A stretch of 64,000 nt of DNA, taken from assembly GCF_963678635.1 (NCBI RefSeq), contig NC_087067.1, forward strand, positions 30,790,401 to 30,854,400. The letters are read 5' to 3'. The notes below the pieces were generated by a model. It was not told the origin of the DNA. It saw only the letters and a program-made list of their open reading frames with translations, and searched no databases. This stretch comes from Symsagittifera roscoffensis. Lineage: Eukaryota; Xenacoelomorpha; Acoela; Convolutidae. Made by a program: the position numbers and the translations under genes. This document shows, in pieces, positions 46,601-57,879 of this stretch; the first letter of the stretch is position 1, and every line of letters begins with the position of its first letter.

Positions 46601-47110
46601 TCCTTGCTTTCATATTGTTTTGGACGATTTAAATTTTTATTGCATTTTCGTTTTTTGAAGGCGGCATTAATACAATTATATTAATTCTCTAAAATAGTGT
46701 TTTAAGTTACGCATCTTTGTTTCTTAAGTTTAATGCAACATGCTATCATTAAATGCGTCCCAAATATCTAGCATTTTGTTGAAACTAACATTTTGTTGAA
46801 AATATCTATTTATTTTTACGGATCGTATGGAATTATTGACTAGGTTCTAAATATTTGTGTTGTGGCGGTTATTTTTTATATATTTCAAAATCTTTAAAAT
46901 GAATCTTCGCTGAAAGTAAGTCACTGCGCGGAAATGTCTTTGTGCTCTAATTTTTTGTGCCCTAAATATTTTGTCTGCTAAGTTTCGCGACTTTTGAATT
47001 CAGGCATTACTCTTAAAATGCAACCAAGAACTAACTAAGGACAAAATCATTGCTAAATCTAAAAAATATATAATAAATGTATTTTGAACTGACTTAACTT
47101 ATTGAGTGAA
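43620..47110. other. Intergenic DNA with repeat traces
   Basis: No gene is supported. Traces: a partial family A segment near 45,195-45,260 (GCGATAGGCAAGGG), a ~20-bp minisatellite (GCAGTATATGAACGACATG, about three copies, 45,284-45,335), and family B traces near 45,590-45,860 and 46,150-46,610 (CTATCCTTG motifs, TGTGATTCGAACCCCAC). Confidence 0.5.
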
Positions 47111-47121
47111 ATTGTGCCGGA

Positions 47122-49079
47122 ATGAGCTGGGAAGAGGAGGCAATTCAGAAAGTGAAAAGCGCTGAAAAATTATACAAGAAAGGACTAAAGACGAAAAAGA
47201 AAAGTTAGTCAAGTTCTTATCACTTTTATGGTAACTTTTTTGTTACTGATGGATTATTTTAGTTGGATTATTTTTCTTTTATCACCTGAAATTATATATT
47301 TTATAGAATGCAGCGAAAAAATAGAAAGCGCGGGGAAACTGTACACGCAGGCGGGTCATGATTACGTCAGAGCAGAACTGGGTGGCAAAGCTGCCGAATG
47401 TTTCATCAAAGGAGCTACGATAATCACAGAAGCAGGAGGTCCAATGGCAGCTCAAAATGCAGCCGAAAACTACCTGGAAGCGGGGAATATTCTGATCGAG
47501 TCAGAGCCAGAGAAAGGCATTGAGTACATAGAGAAAACAATCAGTTTGTACGTACAGCGAGACCAGAGGGCGAGGGCTGCAAAACAGCTGGAGAAGATAG
47601 CCAAAGTATGTGAACAGAAACTGGACGACAAACGGAAGGCCATGAAATGTTTAGAGCAGGGTCTGTAAATATCCATAATGCCTCATCGTTTTTGAAGTAA
47701 AGCGAGGCTATTAATTGAACCGCCTCATCGAGTCATTATTTCGTACATTTTGCTTTTTGCTCATAGCAGGTTCAAAGCTGTTGCTGAAGTTTGATAGAAA
47801 CCGTTTTTTTTCTGGAACCGAATCGACCTGACGACATTTTTTTGCGAGTCAGGTCATCGACCGTTCAAAACAAACTTTCAAAAACTTTGTATCAGAAGCC
47901 TTTATTGAAGATAAGTTAAATCAAATTATACAAGAAATGAATGGTTTATTGGTAATGGCATCTTTTAGAGTGTTTCGACCTTTTCGAGCGTTTCAAAGTA
48001 GAGTTAATTATATTTGGCCTTTGAACCGGGGATTACTTGGCTTGGTTTTTGTCAGCAAACGCAAAAACGTCACGCTCATAAAAACGAATCAAAGGCGAAT
48101 CGAGAGAGATGTGATTGGTCGCCGATGTCCGGCTGTTTAGGATTTGCCCACTCAGCCGTCTCGCTGCCGTTCGACCCGACCGGTTTTCAGCAGCTGTGGC
48201 TGAGTGGGTAAGACGCTCGGCTTTTAACACAAAGGTATCGAGCTCGAATCCCGCTTCGGTCACGATTGGAGGATTCCCAGAGTCATCTGACTCCTCAAGG
48301 TTGAACCGGTTCGGCGAAATGGATGACTAAAAGCTGGCCCTGCATGAGTAGTACCGGGGTTAAAAAGCGTTTTTTATCCATGGATGGAACCAGAAGTTGA
48401 GTTGGAAAACGATGCTAACTTACTTTTTGGTATTACTTCTTTCCTTTTTCGATATGAATCGCATTTCCATGTTTCAGCATCTCAGCTGTTCAAAGACGAC
48501 AAGTCACCCTCGACTGCTAACACATGCATCCTAAATGCAGCCAATCTTGCTGTGGAAATATCGGATTTCGAATCAGGTCTCAAGCATTTCTCACAAGTCG
48601 CCAATTTCACCTCGCAAAGCAAACTACTGCAGTTTGGATCGAACGCGTATTATATGAAAGCTGTGTTATGTGCACTGGCCATAGATTTTGTCCGAGCTAA
48701 AAACGTTATTCACGAATTGACTGCGGAATCTGAGTTTGAAGATTCTCGTGAGTTCGTGTTCTGCTCGAAAGTAATCCGCTTTGTCGAAAAAAGAAAGCTG
48801 CAAATGTATAAAACTAGGGTGAAGAAATTCGAAGAGTTTTCGATTATGGATGAGCAGACAAAAACTCTTTTAAAGAGAATTGAGCAGAATATCATAGGAG
48901 ACAGCAACGACGAGGGCGGGGAGTTAAGAATAGACAACGATCGGGATATTGATGATAGTCTGGAAGATACAACACGTGACTCAAGTGCAGTCGAAGCTCT
49001 GACAGAACACCATGGACTCGAGAAGAAACAAGAAACTGTTAACCGTAAAATAAGTTTCGACGAAGATGATCTGTTTTAA
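47122..49079 (+). CDS. NAPA: Alpha-SNAP-like NSF attachment protein (3 exons)
   Basis: Exons: 47,122-47,203, 47,307-47,660 and 48,478-49,079, each junction with GT/AG (donors GTTAGT and GTCTGT; acceptors TTTTATAG and TGTTTCAG) and in phase, giving about 345 residues. Alpha-SNAP bridges SNARE complexes to the NSF ATPase so that they can be disassembled after membrane fusion. Residues track alpha-SNAP along its helical repeats: AAENYLEAGNILIE, KGIEYIEKTISLYV, STANTCILNAANLAVEISDF, YYMKAVLCALAIDFVRAK, FEDSRE and LLKRIEQNIIGD, the last equivalent to the NSF-stimulating C-terminus. Two oddities: the N-terminal hydrophobic membrane loop is replaced by a Lys-rich stretch (KKGLKTKKK), and about 55 acidic residues follow the usual C-terminal Leu region. 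It is clearly a SNAP; alpha/beta type rather than gamma. Confidence 0.85.
48190..48370 (+). repeat. tRNA-derived SINE in intron 2 of the SNAP gene (family C)
   Basis: The A box TGGCTGAGTGGGTAAGACGC and B-box region GAGCTCGAATCCCGC make a tRNA-like head, followed by a body (TCCCAGAGTCATCTGACTCC, GGCGAAATGGATGAC, GCCCTGCATGAGTAGTACC). A truncated copy on the minus strand lies at 37,800-37,925. Upstream at 48,149-48,160 an inverted CCCACTCAGCC pairs with the A-box region. Confidence 0.75.
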
Positions 49080-49107
49080 TTGGTTTGTCATTTATGCCAA
49101 AATTTCG

Positions 49108-49113
49108 AATAAA
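49108..49113 (+). promoter_or_regulatory. Poly(A) signal of the SNAP gene
   Basis: AATAAA lies 29 bp after the stop codon, in an AT-rich context. Confidence 0.7.
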
Positions 49114-49149
49114 TATTGTCTTAGTTTTGTTTTTAATTGGTTATATCTA

Positions 49150-50295
49150 TTCACTAACTTAATGAGAGAAGTTAATATCTCGTGTTTTCTGCGCCCTCAA
49201 TTTTGATCAAATAAGAAGACATGTGGCCAAGAAGCGTTAAAACGCGGCATTTATCAGTTAAAAGAAACGATTCAAGCTGATGATATTTCAAGAGAAAAGT
49301 ATGCTCATCATGCGAAGCAATTTTGTCTTCATAGTGTCATAATTTGCCTCAAAATCAAGCCTTTCTGTGATATACTTTCCTTTTTTTTGGCAAAAACTCA
49401 GGATTAAGGTGTTTTAGATTTTAAGAAAATGCTACCGGTCTTAAATTAAGTCAAATCTTAGTTGATTTAAATTTCATATTTTTTGTGATATCCTTTTCTC
49501 TTTTTTTGCAGAAAATCTAAAACTTCTAATCTAAAAAGAGCCCGAGAAAAATTGAATTGTAAGACTTTTCGTCGGCTAAGCTGCCACAGCACTGATTTTT
49601 TTTGTGCTGTAAGCAATTTCCACTGTAGTTGCAAGTGTTAGTGGTGTTCATTCTATTTTCAGTGGGGATTTAAAATATTTTTAAAAAATCCAAAAATATT
49701 TTTTTTTCGGCTCAACTGGTGTCTGCTCAAAGATAGTCGGTTTAGTTGCCAAATAACTGATTTTTCTTCTTGTACAAGCAACTTTCATCGTAGTTGAAAG
49801 TGCTAGATTTTTTCATTGTATTTTCACGAGGGCATTTTAACTTGAAATTTCTTTGTATAAAATCATATTTTTTCGGCTCAACTTGTGCCTGCTCAAACGT
49901 TGTCGGCTTTGTTTTCTCTTCGTAATTTTTGCTTCGTTTCTAATACAATATTGAAATGTCTGGCATGTTTTTCTTGAATGATCTTGTCGAGACAAACGAA
50001 AATATAAGTTTTGGTAGACAGTTTTTTCAATTTTGTTCATTTTTTACCTTAAACATTTTTCTATATTCGTTTTGTATCGCAAGTGGTGCAAACCTCCGCT
50101 TCGCCTTTGTTTCAAATTTGAGCTCCTAGGTCTTAAGTTGCACTGAATTACACAAGCAGGATAGTGAACGTATTGTCATATCTTGAAGTCCACTTTACTC
50201 AACTCGCAAATTGAAGTGATCCTATAGTGGCACTTTTGCCGACATAGCATTGGCAATTAAATGGCATCTGTAGAAGCATCTTTGTTGGTAGCCGG
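49150..50295. other. Intergenic DNA
   Basis: AT-rich, no gene supported. A segment with TCGGCTCAACT, TGTCTGCTCAAA, GTCGGTTTAGTT and GTAGTTGAAAGTG recurs loosely near 49,565-49,690, 49,708-49,800 and 49,870-49,910, suggesting a diverged ~150-bp tandem duplication. Confidence 0.45.
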
Positions 50296-50309
50296 TATTT
50301 GAAGATCGT

Positions 50310-50535
50310 CGAGGGACCATGGCGCAGATGCAAAAACGCGAGACTTTTAGTCTTAAAAGTCGGGGGTTCAAGTTTTGTCTATATCAAAAATTTTACCTTT
50401 AGCATTCATTTAGCATCTGTTGTATCTGCTTTATTTATAGCTGAAGTTAGCTCAGTGATTAGCTATCCTGGCTCAGGTGCGATGACGTGAGACTTTTAAT
50501 CTCCATGTCGGGGATGCAAGTCCAGCCTAAGTCAA
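50310..50535 (+). repeat. Two tRNA-like SINE heads in tandem
   Basis: The first (about 50,320-50,385) has CATGGCGCAGATGC and GTCGGGGGTTCAAG. The second (about 50,443-50,525) has TTAGCTCAGTGATTAGC and GTCGGGGATGCAAGTCC. Both have TTTTA in the anticodon region, like tRNA-Lys(TTT). Stems are imperfect, so they are probably SINE heads and not genes. Each is followed by GTCTATATC- or TAAGTCAAAAATT-type sequence. Confidence 0.55.
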
Positions 50536-50539
50536 AAAT

Positions 50540-51480
50540 TATATACTTCTTTTTCCACCGTTTTCTAATTTCACTTTTCAAAACATTTTTAGAGCTTTTT
50601 TGCCGTTCTATCGCTTGTTTTTATGAAGCGCAGCTATGTTAAATTACATTTTGGCTTGTTTCTAATACAACGTTTTTTATTCTAGCTGGCTAATTTCATT
50701 TTTTTTTCGTCAGCTTCAGGTATATGTCTAAGGATGTTCAAAACATCCTGATGTCACTGAAGGTAAAATGTTCAAAATCCAACTTTTGGAAAATACCTAT
50801 CTAAATAATTAATTTCCTTGATAATTAAACCCAGTCTTCCTTGGAATATCTGCTCATGGCAGTCTGAACCACTGCATCTTTACCTAGGTTAGAACCTCCA
50901 GAGAAGCTCGTCCTGAGTTTTGTGGTATCATTTTAAAACCCTTTCAATCGTAATTCGTCTTTCAATGGGCGGGTGTGTAAGACGCGCGCGGCCTTTAACA
51001 CTAGACAAAAATTAAAGAAAGTTTTGTAAATTAAAAAAATTCGAAAAATCGTAGAGCACTGATAGGTGAATTGAGTTGTTCATTCAAAGCAACCTTAATT
51101 TTTTTTGTTCCACGCAAGTACTGGCGAAAATCTTTTTCGCTGCTCTTAAAAATTCCGTGTTACTTCATGTATACAATGATTTCATTTTCCTTGTGCTAAT
51201 CATATTTTTCTTATAATAATCTGAACTTTACCCTAACTTTTGTTTGACAAGATTTCAAATTTAAATTTTTCCATGTATTTTTATCCACGACACGGGAAAT
51301 AGTATATAATGGCAGCGACAGTAACGACCTAAAATAGGCTCTTTCACTGTTCTTACACTAAAATAGGTATTTATAGGCTCTTACACTGTTTAAAAACTGA
51401 GTCAGAGCGACAACGTTTTCTGATGATTGCCTTCACACGTACGTAACTTGAATAATTCTAGTTAAACTACGTAATTTCAT
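50540..51480. other. Intergenic DNA with repeat traces
   Basis: A family B trace lies near 50,935-50,965 (AACCCTTTCAATCGTAATTC) and a tRNA-like fragment near 50,966-51,000 (GGGCGGGTGTGTAAGACGCG). No gene is supported. Confidence 0.45.
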
Positions 51481-51484
51481 TGAC

Positions 51485-53213
51485 TGCTAAAAAATGAATT
51501 CGGTATTCCAGGGTGGCCCTCAAGAAAAACTCATAGCTGTAATGTGCAAAGACTCTTTCCATCGTTATATATATTCTGTGCTACCTGTATTTATGAATAG
51601 ATTTATATATGTATATATGTATATTATGTATATATGTATATTATGTATAAAATGTATATTTTGGTTTCAATGTATATTATGTATATCATGAATTTTATGT
51701 AATCTATGTATATTTTGTATATTGTGTATATTATGTATAGTATGCAGATAATGGATATTATGTATATTATGTATAATAAGTATATTATGTATAATATGTA
51801 TTTATAAATATATATTATTATCACCAAAGCACATTTTATACTAAACAAGGACAGCCGGTTACAGTACAATTAGCACAGAATCTTCAGACCATAGTATTAA
51901 GGGTCCAGAAGTGCCTCCTTTCAATGATCGACCCGACTGCTGTATGAACAGCCGCAAATGGCACTTATCACAACCTCGCCAACAGGCAAGCGCCAAAAGA
52001 ATGCTCGGACCGGGTTTTTGGTCACGGAGTTTCCCAGGTCGACCGGGTTGCTCCGTACATTAATCCTTCGCGCCGGCATAAACCAAAACACCTGCTCTCT
52101 GTGAAATTCAGAAATCCTCCGTTCCCAAGCAAGCATGTAATGTCACGTTTGTGGATGGATTGTTTTTAAATGGAGGGATCTAACCACACTAAAACAGCAC
52201 CACAGATTTTTTGTCCCTACTGCACAGCAAATTGTATTTTGCTCCTCCCAGTAACTAATTCTACAACTATTCCTCGACCAATATCTATCCCTTCAACTAC
52301 ACCAGCACAACTAACCCCCACCATCTTGATTTCACACATGCTAAAAATAATTCGTTATTCCAGGGTGGCCTTCAAGAAAAAATCATAGCTGTAATGTTCA
52401 AAGACTCTTTCCATCGTTATATATAATCTGTGCTAATTGTATATATGTATATATTTATATATGTATATATGTATATTATGTATATCATGTATGTTTTGTA
52501 TATTATGTACATTATCTATAGTATGTATTTTATGCATATAATGTATTCTATGTGTTTTACGTTTATTATGGACATTATGTATATTATGTATTTTATGCTT
52601 ATATTGTATATTATGTAAATTATATGTATTTTGAATATTATGTATAAATGTATATTATGTATAATATGTATTTATAAAATATATTATTATCACCAAAGCA
52701 AATTTTATTCTAAACAACGACAGCAAGTTACTGTACTATTAGCACAGAATCTTCAGACCATAGTCTTAAAGGTCCAGAGGTTTCTCCTTCCAATGGTGGA
52801 CCCGACTGCTGTAGGAACAGCCGCGAATGGGACTTATTACAACCTCGCCAACAGGGAAGCGCCAAAAACTCGGACTGCGTTTTTGGCCACGGAGCTTTCC
52901 AAGTCGGCCAGGTTGCTCCGTCTATTAATCTTAATACTTCTCATTCGCGCCGGCATAAACCAAAGCACCTGCTTTTTGTGAAATTTCCAAATCCTCCATT
53001 CCCAAGCAAGCATGTGTGTGCCATGTTTGTGGATGGATTCTTTTTTTAAATGGAGTGATCTAGCCACATTAAAATAGCACCACAGATTTTTTGTCTCTAC
53101 TGCACAGCAAACTGTAATTTGCTCCTCTCAGTAACTAATTCTACAACTATCACTCGACTAAGCTCTATCCCTTCAACTACACCAGCAAAATTAATCCCTT
53201 GATTTAACACGCT
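51485..53213. repeat. ~855-bp tandem duplication with TATA-rich microsatellite
   Basis: The copies are 51,485-52,339 and 52,340-53,213. Shared landmarks in order: TATTCCAGGGTGGCC, AAGACTCTTTCCATCGTTAT, a GTATATTATGTATA microsatellite (51,600-51,815 and 52,430-52,690), ACAGAATCTTCAGACCATAG, TCGCGCCGGCATAAACCAAA, TTTGTGGATGGATTCTTTTT and ATCTATCCCTTCAACTACAC. Copy 2 runs directly into the endonuclease of the LINE at 53,231. The unit may therefore be a 5' region (ORF1/UTR) of that LINE, duplicated. Confidence 0.85.
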
Positions 53214-53230
53214 GAAACAGTTCAACAGTT

Positions 53231-53932
53231 ATGCGCCAAAAGGTAACCAAGCAAATCCACTTGCGCTTTCGACGTAAGTCCTTGAACAGTCTACAGTTAA
53301 ACTGTAATGGCATATCTGGGAAAGCACCTGAAATAGTAGCTTTGCTGTGCAATTACCACAGCCACATTGAGGTTTTTGAAGAATTTAAATTGGATTTGAA
53401 AAATTGGACTCCATTCTTAGGACCGAACTACACATTACTCAGAAAAGACCGACTACGAGAGCTAGGTGACCTTTTTCGTGTAATTCATAATTCTCTTCTC
53501 TACGATGAAATTGAAACAGTGGAAGAAGGAATTCTAGAGGCGCAAAGCGTTAACATCAAGGCCAATAATCAGAATTCCGTATCACGAATTTCTGTATACC
53601 TCATCACAGTAGCTGTCCTAAGGACTATAAACTATCAATCTCAGCTCTCCTCTCAGAAGAAAAAAGCATTTTACTGGGCGATGCAAACGCGCACTACCGA
53701 TTTTCGTCCTCTAATATACCATAGGACTAACGCGGGGCAAACCGTAGTGCCGAAATTTTTCAATAATACTCCTCCACCGCACTTGATGATAACCATCAAT
53801 TTAGACTACCATGTGATAGAAATCCATCGGCAACATCCACTGACGTATCACTCGCATCTTTCTCAGTTTTACTTAATCTTGCATGGCAAACTGGGACCAC
53901 CTACTAATTTTAGTGAATATCACCATTACTGA
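53231..53932 (+). pseudogene. APE-type endonuclease fragment of the 53-56 kb LINE
   Basis: An open stretch of 233 codons. It begins with SLQLNCNGISGKAPEIVALL, which matches the start of LINE APE domains (N-x-N-G-I), followed by HIEVFEEFKLDLKNW in place of the usual hxQET/EtkL block, so the catalytic Glu region is altered. YTLLRKDRLRELGDL replaces the usual Gly-rich GGGV turn. The C-terminal part (YWAMQTRTTDFRPLIY, TPPPHLMITI) corresponds to the GDFNAHH and SPD-l blocks after frame drift. The frame is open but conserved catalytic positions are lost. Confidence 0.65.
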
Positions 53933-54137
53933 GAATATCCCTTTTGCGCCTGAAAAAACAACCTACTAACTTTAATCAATATCACCTTCTAATTTCAGAC
54001 CACCTACTAATTTTAATTAATCTTGACATTACCGAGGATATTCCTTGTGCGCCTCAAAAAAGTTTTTCAAGTTTAAATAAAGCGGACTGAAAATTCTTTT
54101 GACAAATGAAACCTAAGATACTTTTGCAGAGAAATAT

Positions 54138-55390
54138 ATGAAACTAGATGTTAATGTCGCTGAACGGATTTTTAGTGATACGTTCCTCTCAGCAGCCAGT
54201 CACCACATTCCCCTAGACCGCCATCCTTTCTTTGTCCTCGCCCCAATTGACGAAACAAACAAACTAGCCCAACAAAGACTTTATCAGAACTTTAAATCCG
54301 TCCGATCCACTTTTAAGCTACCTAAGAAGAGAAATCCTGACCAAAAGGGCCAATAAAAAGATAAGAAATACCAAAAATTACTCCAGACTTTTTGTCATCA
54401 TACGTCGTCTAGTAATTTATGAAAAATTGTTAGATTGGTGAATGGCTCTAAGTCCGTAGAAGGAATCCATCCTATCAGTTTTAATGACAGAAAAATTTTA
54501 AGGGCGAAAGACATTGCAATTGCTTTTAATGTACAAGGCCTCCGGCTAACAATGCATGAAAGCAACAAAGCTCAAAGACACAAAAAAAATCTCTCAAACC
54601 TAGCTTAGCTGACTCTTTAAGTTTTATAACAATCGAACTGGAAAAATGTATTAAGTTGATAAAGCCGTCTAAAGCCTTTGGACCAGACAGTCTCTGCACG
54701 GTGCATCTCAATCATCTTGTTCCGCTAGCTATTAGCTTTAACAAACATTTTAAATCTTTGTTTGAGACAGATTGCTGTCAGTCTCTTAACATCATCCCCC
54801 AAATCTGAAAGAATTCAAAAGTAGTACCCCTCTCGAAACCTAGCAAAGACCTAAAATTATTAGAATCCTACCGCCCTTTCTCGATTTTAAGCCCAACTGT
54901 TAAAATTTTAGAGTCGCTATTCCACCCAACCCTGATTTAACATCTACCAAAAGCCGTCAATCAACATGGCTTTCGCTCAAGGAACTCAACCGCTACGACA
55001 TTATCGGTCGTCGAATCAGTGCTGGATTTTAAAATGAAAGGCCACCCTCTAGAACAGTTTTGAACCCACTAGACTCATCCGTTATGCTCTGCCATCGAAC
55101 TCTCATGGATCTCCTTCATGGCACCAGCGTACCGGGTAGCTTTTTTGAGTGTTCGCCAGGCGAAAAACTTTTTTAGGGACGCTCTGTCTACATCCAGGAT
55201 TGTACGTACAGGTTTCCCGCAAGGCTCAGTCCTATCGCCAACTTCATTCATTTTTTACGTTCATGATGCGTCACTGTCTCCACTGAAGTTAAACTACAAT
55301 CATACGCAGACAGTTTCCACTCCTGTGTGTAGTCAAACAACTTTTAAAATGTCTCATCTACCCTATCAAACTACGTACTTGAGTTAAATT
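54138..55390 (+). pseudogene. Linker and RT region of the 53-56 kb LINE
   Basis: Pieces in order: FSDTFLSAASHHIPLDR (54,170), IELEKCIKLIKPSKAFGPDS (54,630-54,690, motif 0 KS-GPD), KVVPLSKPSKDLKLLESYRP (54,820-54,870, motif 1), QHGFRSRNSTATTLSVVES (54,960), a degraded motif A, RTGFPQGSVLSPTSFIFYVH (55,210-55,265, motif B). Motif C (x-ADD) is not recognisable: the expected place is YNHTQTVSTPVCS. Stops interrupt between most pieces. Confidence 0.8.
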
Positions 55391-55408
55391 AGTTTTTTTT
55401 ACATCCAG

Positions 55409-55642
55409 ATATCTTGTTTTTTTTCATCAAAAATCTCCGCCAGCCTTTTATCCTCGTTCAACGAGGAACTCAACACCGGTCCTCTAGTAGAAATGGACAA
55501 TACACCCCTACCTAAACTTCAGCTCAAAATTTTCAAATGCTTCTCCAAGAGTAGGGGTGTATTGTCCTTTTTTACTGTAGAACCGGTGTTGAATTCCGTG
55601 TTGAAAAGGCTGGAGGAGATTTTTGATGAAAAAACAAGATAT
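55409..55642. repeat. Inverted duplication inside the LINE RT (~103 and 92-bp arms)
   Basis: The left arm is 55,409-55,511 (ATATCTTG ... CACCCCTAC) and the right arm 55,551-55,642 (GTAGGGGTG ... CAAGATAT), separated by 39 bp. Both arms encode the same LINE peptide on opposite strands (SSKIS-SL...NTG). They are similar but not identical. Confidence 0.85.
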
Positions 55643-55729
55643 TCCGAAAAGCACTGTAAGCGAATGCCAGCGAAAGCTTCGCGCAGGATAGCGATCCTGA
55701 AGGCCTTCTTTGGGAGAGTCAAGAAAGGC

Positions 55730-56050
55730 ATAACTGGTTTTCTACAAGGATTTGGTCAAACCAATTTCAGGTTACGCATGGTCACATGTCACCAGTTTCT
55801 CGTCTTTAAACATACTTCAAGTAGTTCAAACCGCCGCTCTCCGCTTTATAACGGTTGGTACAAAAATGAGTGCTACAGAACATTTACATTCTGAACGTAA
55901 AATTTTATATGTTGTACATAATTATAAACTACTTTCCGCTTAATTTACCTTATATCCTCTCAAACCCTTTAATTTTTAATCACCATCGCCCCACACCTCC
56001 CCAAAACTTCGCACGTCAATAAATGATGTGTTTAGTCCAGCAATAGAACA
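55730..56050 (+). pseudogene. ORF2 C-terminal region of the 53-56 kb LINE
   Basis: The frame VKPISGYAWSHVTSFSSLNI (55,752) then LQVVQTAALRFITVGTKMSA and LHSERKILYVVHNYKLLSA (to 55,943) matches the post-RT 'LQ-VQN-ALR' segment of Jockey-like LINEs. It lies after the inverted duplication in the original orientation. Confidence 0.7.
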
Positions 56051-56219
56051 TATCCTACAAGACACAGCAAATGAGTCTTTTACAACTGTTAAGACTTTAA
56101 CGAGCTAAGTTCTTTCGCCGACCAAACCTACCAATCTCTTTTAAAACAGCTGCACACTAAAAAAATCAAGCAGGCAATTCAAAAAGGCCAACTGCAAAAC
56201 AGACTAGAAAAACAAAAAA

Positions 56220-56400
56220 TAATCAACAAATTTTTTTCGAAAATACTCAAAAGTCGTTCGAATTACGACTGAAAGGGCTTTAATATGATATATAGCTCGA
56301 CCCATTCCGATGGTTATTTGTCGTGCTAGATAATGCGTGGAAAACAAAAAAAAAGTACTAAAACACAAAATTACAATACAAAGTTTCACCATCTTTTTTA
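56220..56400 (-). repeat. Dispersed repeat family B, copy on the minus strand
   Basis: The minus strand reads ATCGGAATGGGTCGAGCTAT, then AAAGCCCTTTCAGTCGTAAT, the same order as at 35,210 and 37,285. It lies just 3' of the LINE relic. Confidence 0.7.
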
Positions 56401-56409
56401 AATTGTCGA

Positions 56410-57540
56410 ACAATAAGTAATGAATCATCGCTGGAATAAATGTTTTTAGCGTTCCAGAGGTTTTTTCAAAATGTTTTTTACTGATTTAATATTCAAAATG
56501 TTTTGCTGGGCATGATTGCCTAAAATGAACTTCTATCGCGAAATAAAAAACTTTTGGTTGATCTATTTTTTTCTACATTTTTCCTTTCGATTTTCTTTGT
56601 TTTATGTTAGTGTGCATCGCAGTTACCGCATTGTGGAAATTAGGCACCCAAGCTTAAAAAAAAGTTAATTTTTTTTTGAAAAGGAATTCAACAGTCTTTT
56701 TTTTCGTTTCAGCAAATGTCTGTGCAAGTATTGTCTGACTAATTATTGCTCGCTTAACTTTTTTCCGTGCCGTTTCAATGCTTAACAATAGTTGCTTGAG
56801 GTGTATTTCCTTTAATTGAACTTCATCCGAGACATACGTTTGTTCGACAATGTTTTCTTTTTAATGTTATATGCGTGATGTATCGCAAGTGTTTCAAAGC
56901 TCCGCTTCGCCCTGTATAATCATTCTGTTTGAATGGAATTGTTCAAAGTTTTTTGAAATTCTTTTCATTTGTTTCATGACGCAGCGACACCGGGATATGT
57001 TTGCCCTACAGATGGCAGCCGTAGCAGCTTTCGATCCTTGTTTTGTGTCATTTTTGGGTACTTTGAGGAGGAGTTTTGACTTTCCACGTCATGCGATTAC
57101 TATTAATTGTATTTTAACTTCATTGTATAAATTTGTCAGATGCGAAAAGAGACCGTATGACATGCACAAAAGTTTAGTTCCAGACTCGCTCATTTCACGC
57201 AAAAATGCACAGTGTTAGCTTAAATTACTCTTTTAATCAACCATAGGAGTCATATCCTATCTAGGTCATGTAATCATAACAAATAAACAGTTAGAAAAGA
57301 GTCAATGAATGTGAGTAAGTAGAAAAAAAACACCGGTTTGTGTTTTTTTTGGATCAATATATAAAATTTTTATTTCACTGAGAAATCTGGATCTGTTGGT
57401 AAACCTGGATTAATAGGTAAAACTTTTATTTCGGTTGGAAATCTGACAATTAAATTCGATTTTCTAAATTAGAAGTCGATCACGTTTTCTGTGGCCCTTA
57501 CTTTTTTGCTTTTTGATAGTGGAGTTTGTCAAGTTTACAT
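56410..57540. other. Intergenic DNA
   Basis: No gene is supported. The ORF of 115 codons at 56,871-57,218 has no recognisable feature. A short dispersed motif, TATCGCAAGTGTTTCAAAGC followed by TCCGCTTCGCC (56,881), recurs near 50,079 and 58,266. Confidence 0.45.
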
Positions 57541-57546
57541 TTTTCA

Positions 57547-57639
57547 CGGTTTGACTTTTGATTTCTTTTCAATTTCAGTTCAGTATAACAAAGGAACTGA
57601 ACTGAACTTAAAACAGATCAAAAATCAAAAGTCAAACCG
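57547..57639. repeat. Foldback (inverted-repeat) element
   Basis: The arm 57,547-57,584 (CGGTTTGACTTTTGATTTCT...TTCAGTTCAGT) pairs with 57,596-57,639, leaving an 11-bp loop. The extended right arm, up to about 57,680, resembles 34,285-34,380 in opposite orientation, so it is a dispersed family, perhaps MITE-like. No transposase is seen. Confidence 0.8.
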
Positions 57640-57879
57640 CGAAAAAGAAAGTTTGAGCCTGAAAAGACTTTTCCAGTAAAAAATTTTTTATCGCGCTCAT
57701 CAAGTCTTGATATCTGTAGATTAATATCAAAACACTTCAAAAATCCGCCAAAAGTCTCATTTTCTTCCAAGAAATAACATATAGGCGGCTCGAACGTCAA
57801 GAAATTCCTTAACAAACCTTTGGGTTGAAAGGTTCCTTGGTAATTATATTCTAACTCAGCAACGCGGCGGCCCGATTTA

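Larger units (their letters stand above)
53231..56050 (+). mobile_element. Jockey/CR1-like LINE relic
   Basis: The plus strand carries endonuclease (53,231-53,932), EN-RT linker, RT fragments and an ORF2 C-terminus in the correct order. It contains an internal partial tandem duplication in the linker (GACCACCTACTAATTTTA at 53,897 and 53,999) and an inverted duplication of RT sequence (55,409-55,642). Many stops and frameshifts are present. It differs from the LINE at 22-34 kb. Confidence 0.8.

Noticed and set aside
48190-48262. Genuine tRNA gene
   Set aside because: A and B boxes are good, but the acceptor stem does not pair and a SINE body follows with a second copy elsewhere.
51494-52618. 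Small ORFs through the TATA-rich stretches
   Set aside because: They translate a GTATATTATGTATA microsatellite into Met/Tyr/Ile strings and have no protein features.
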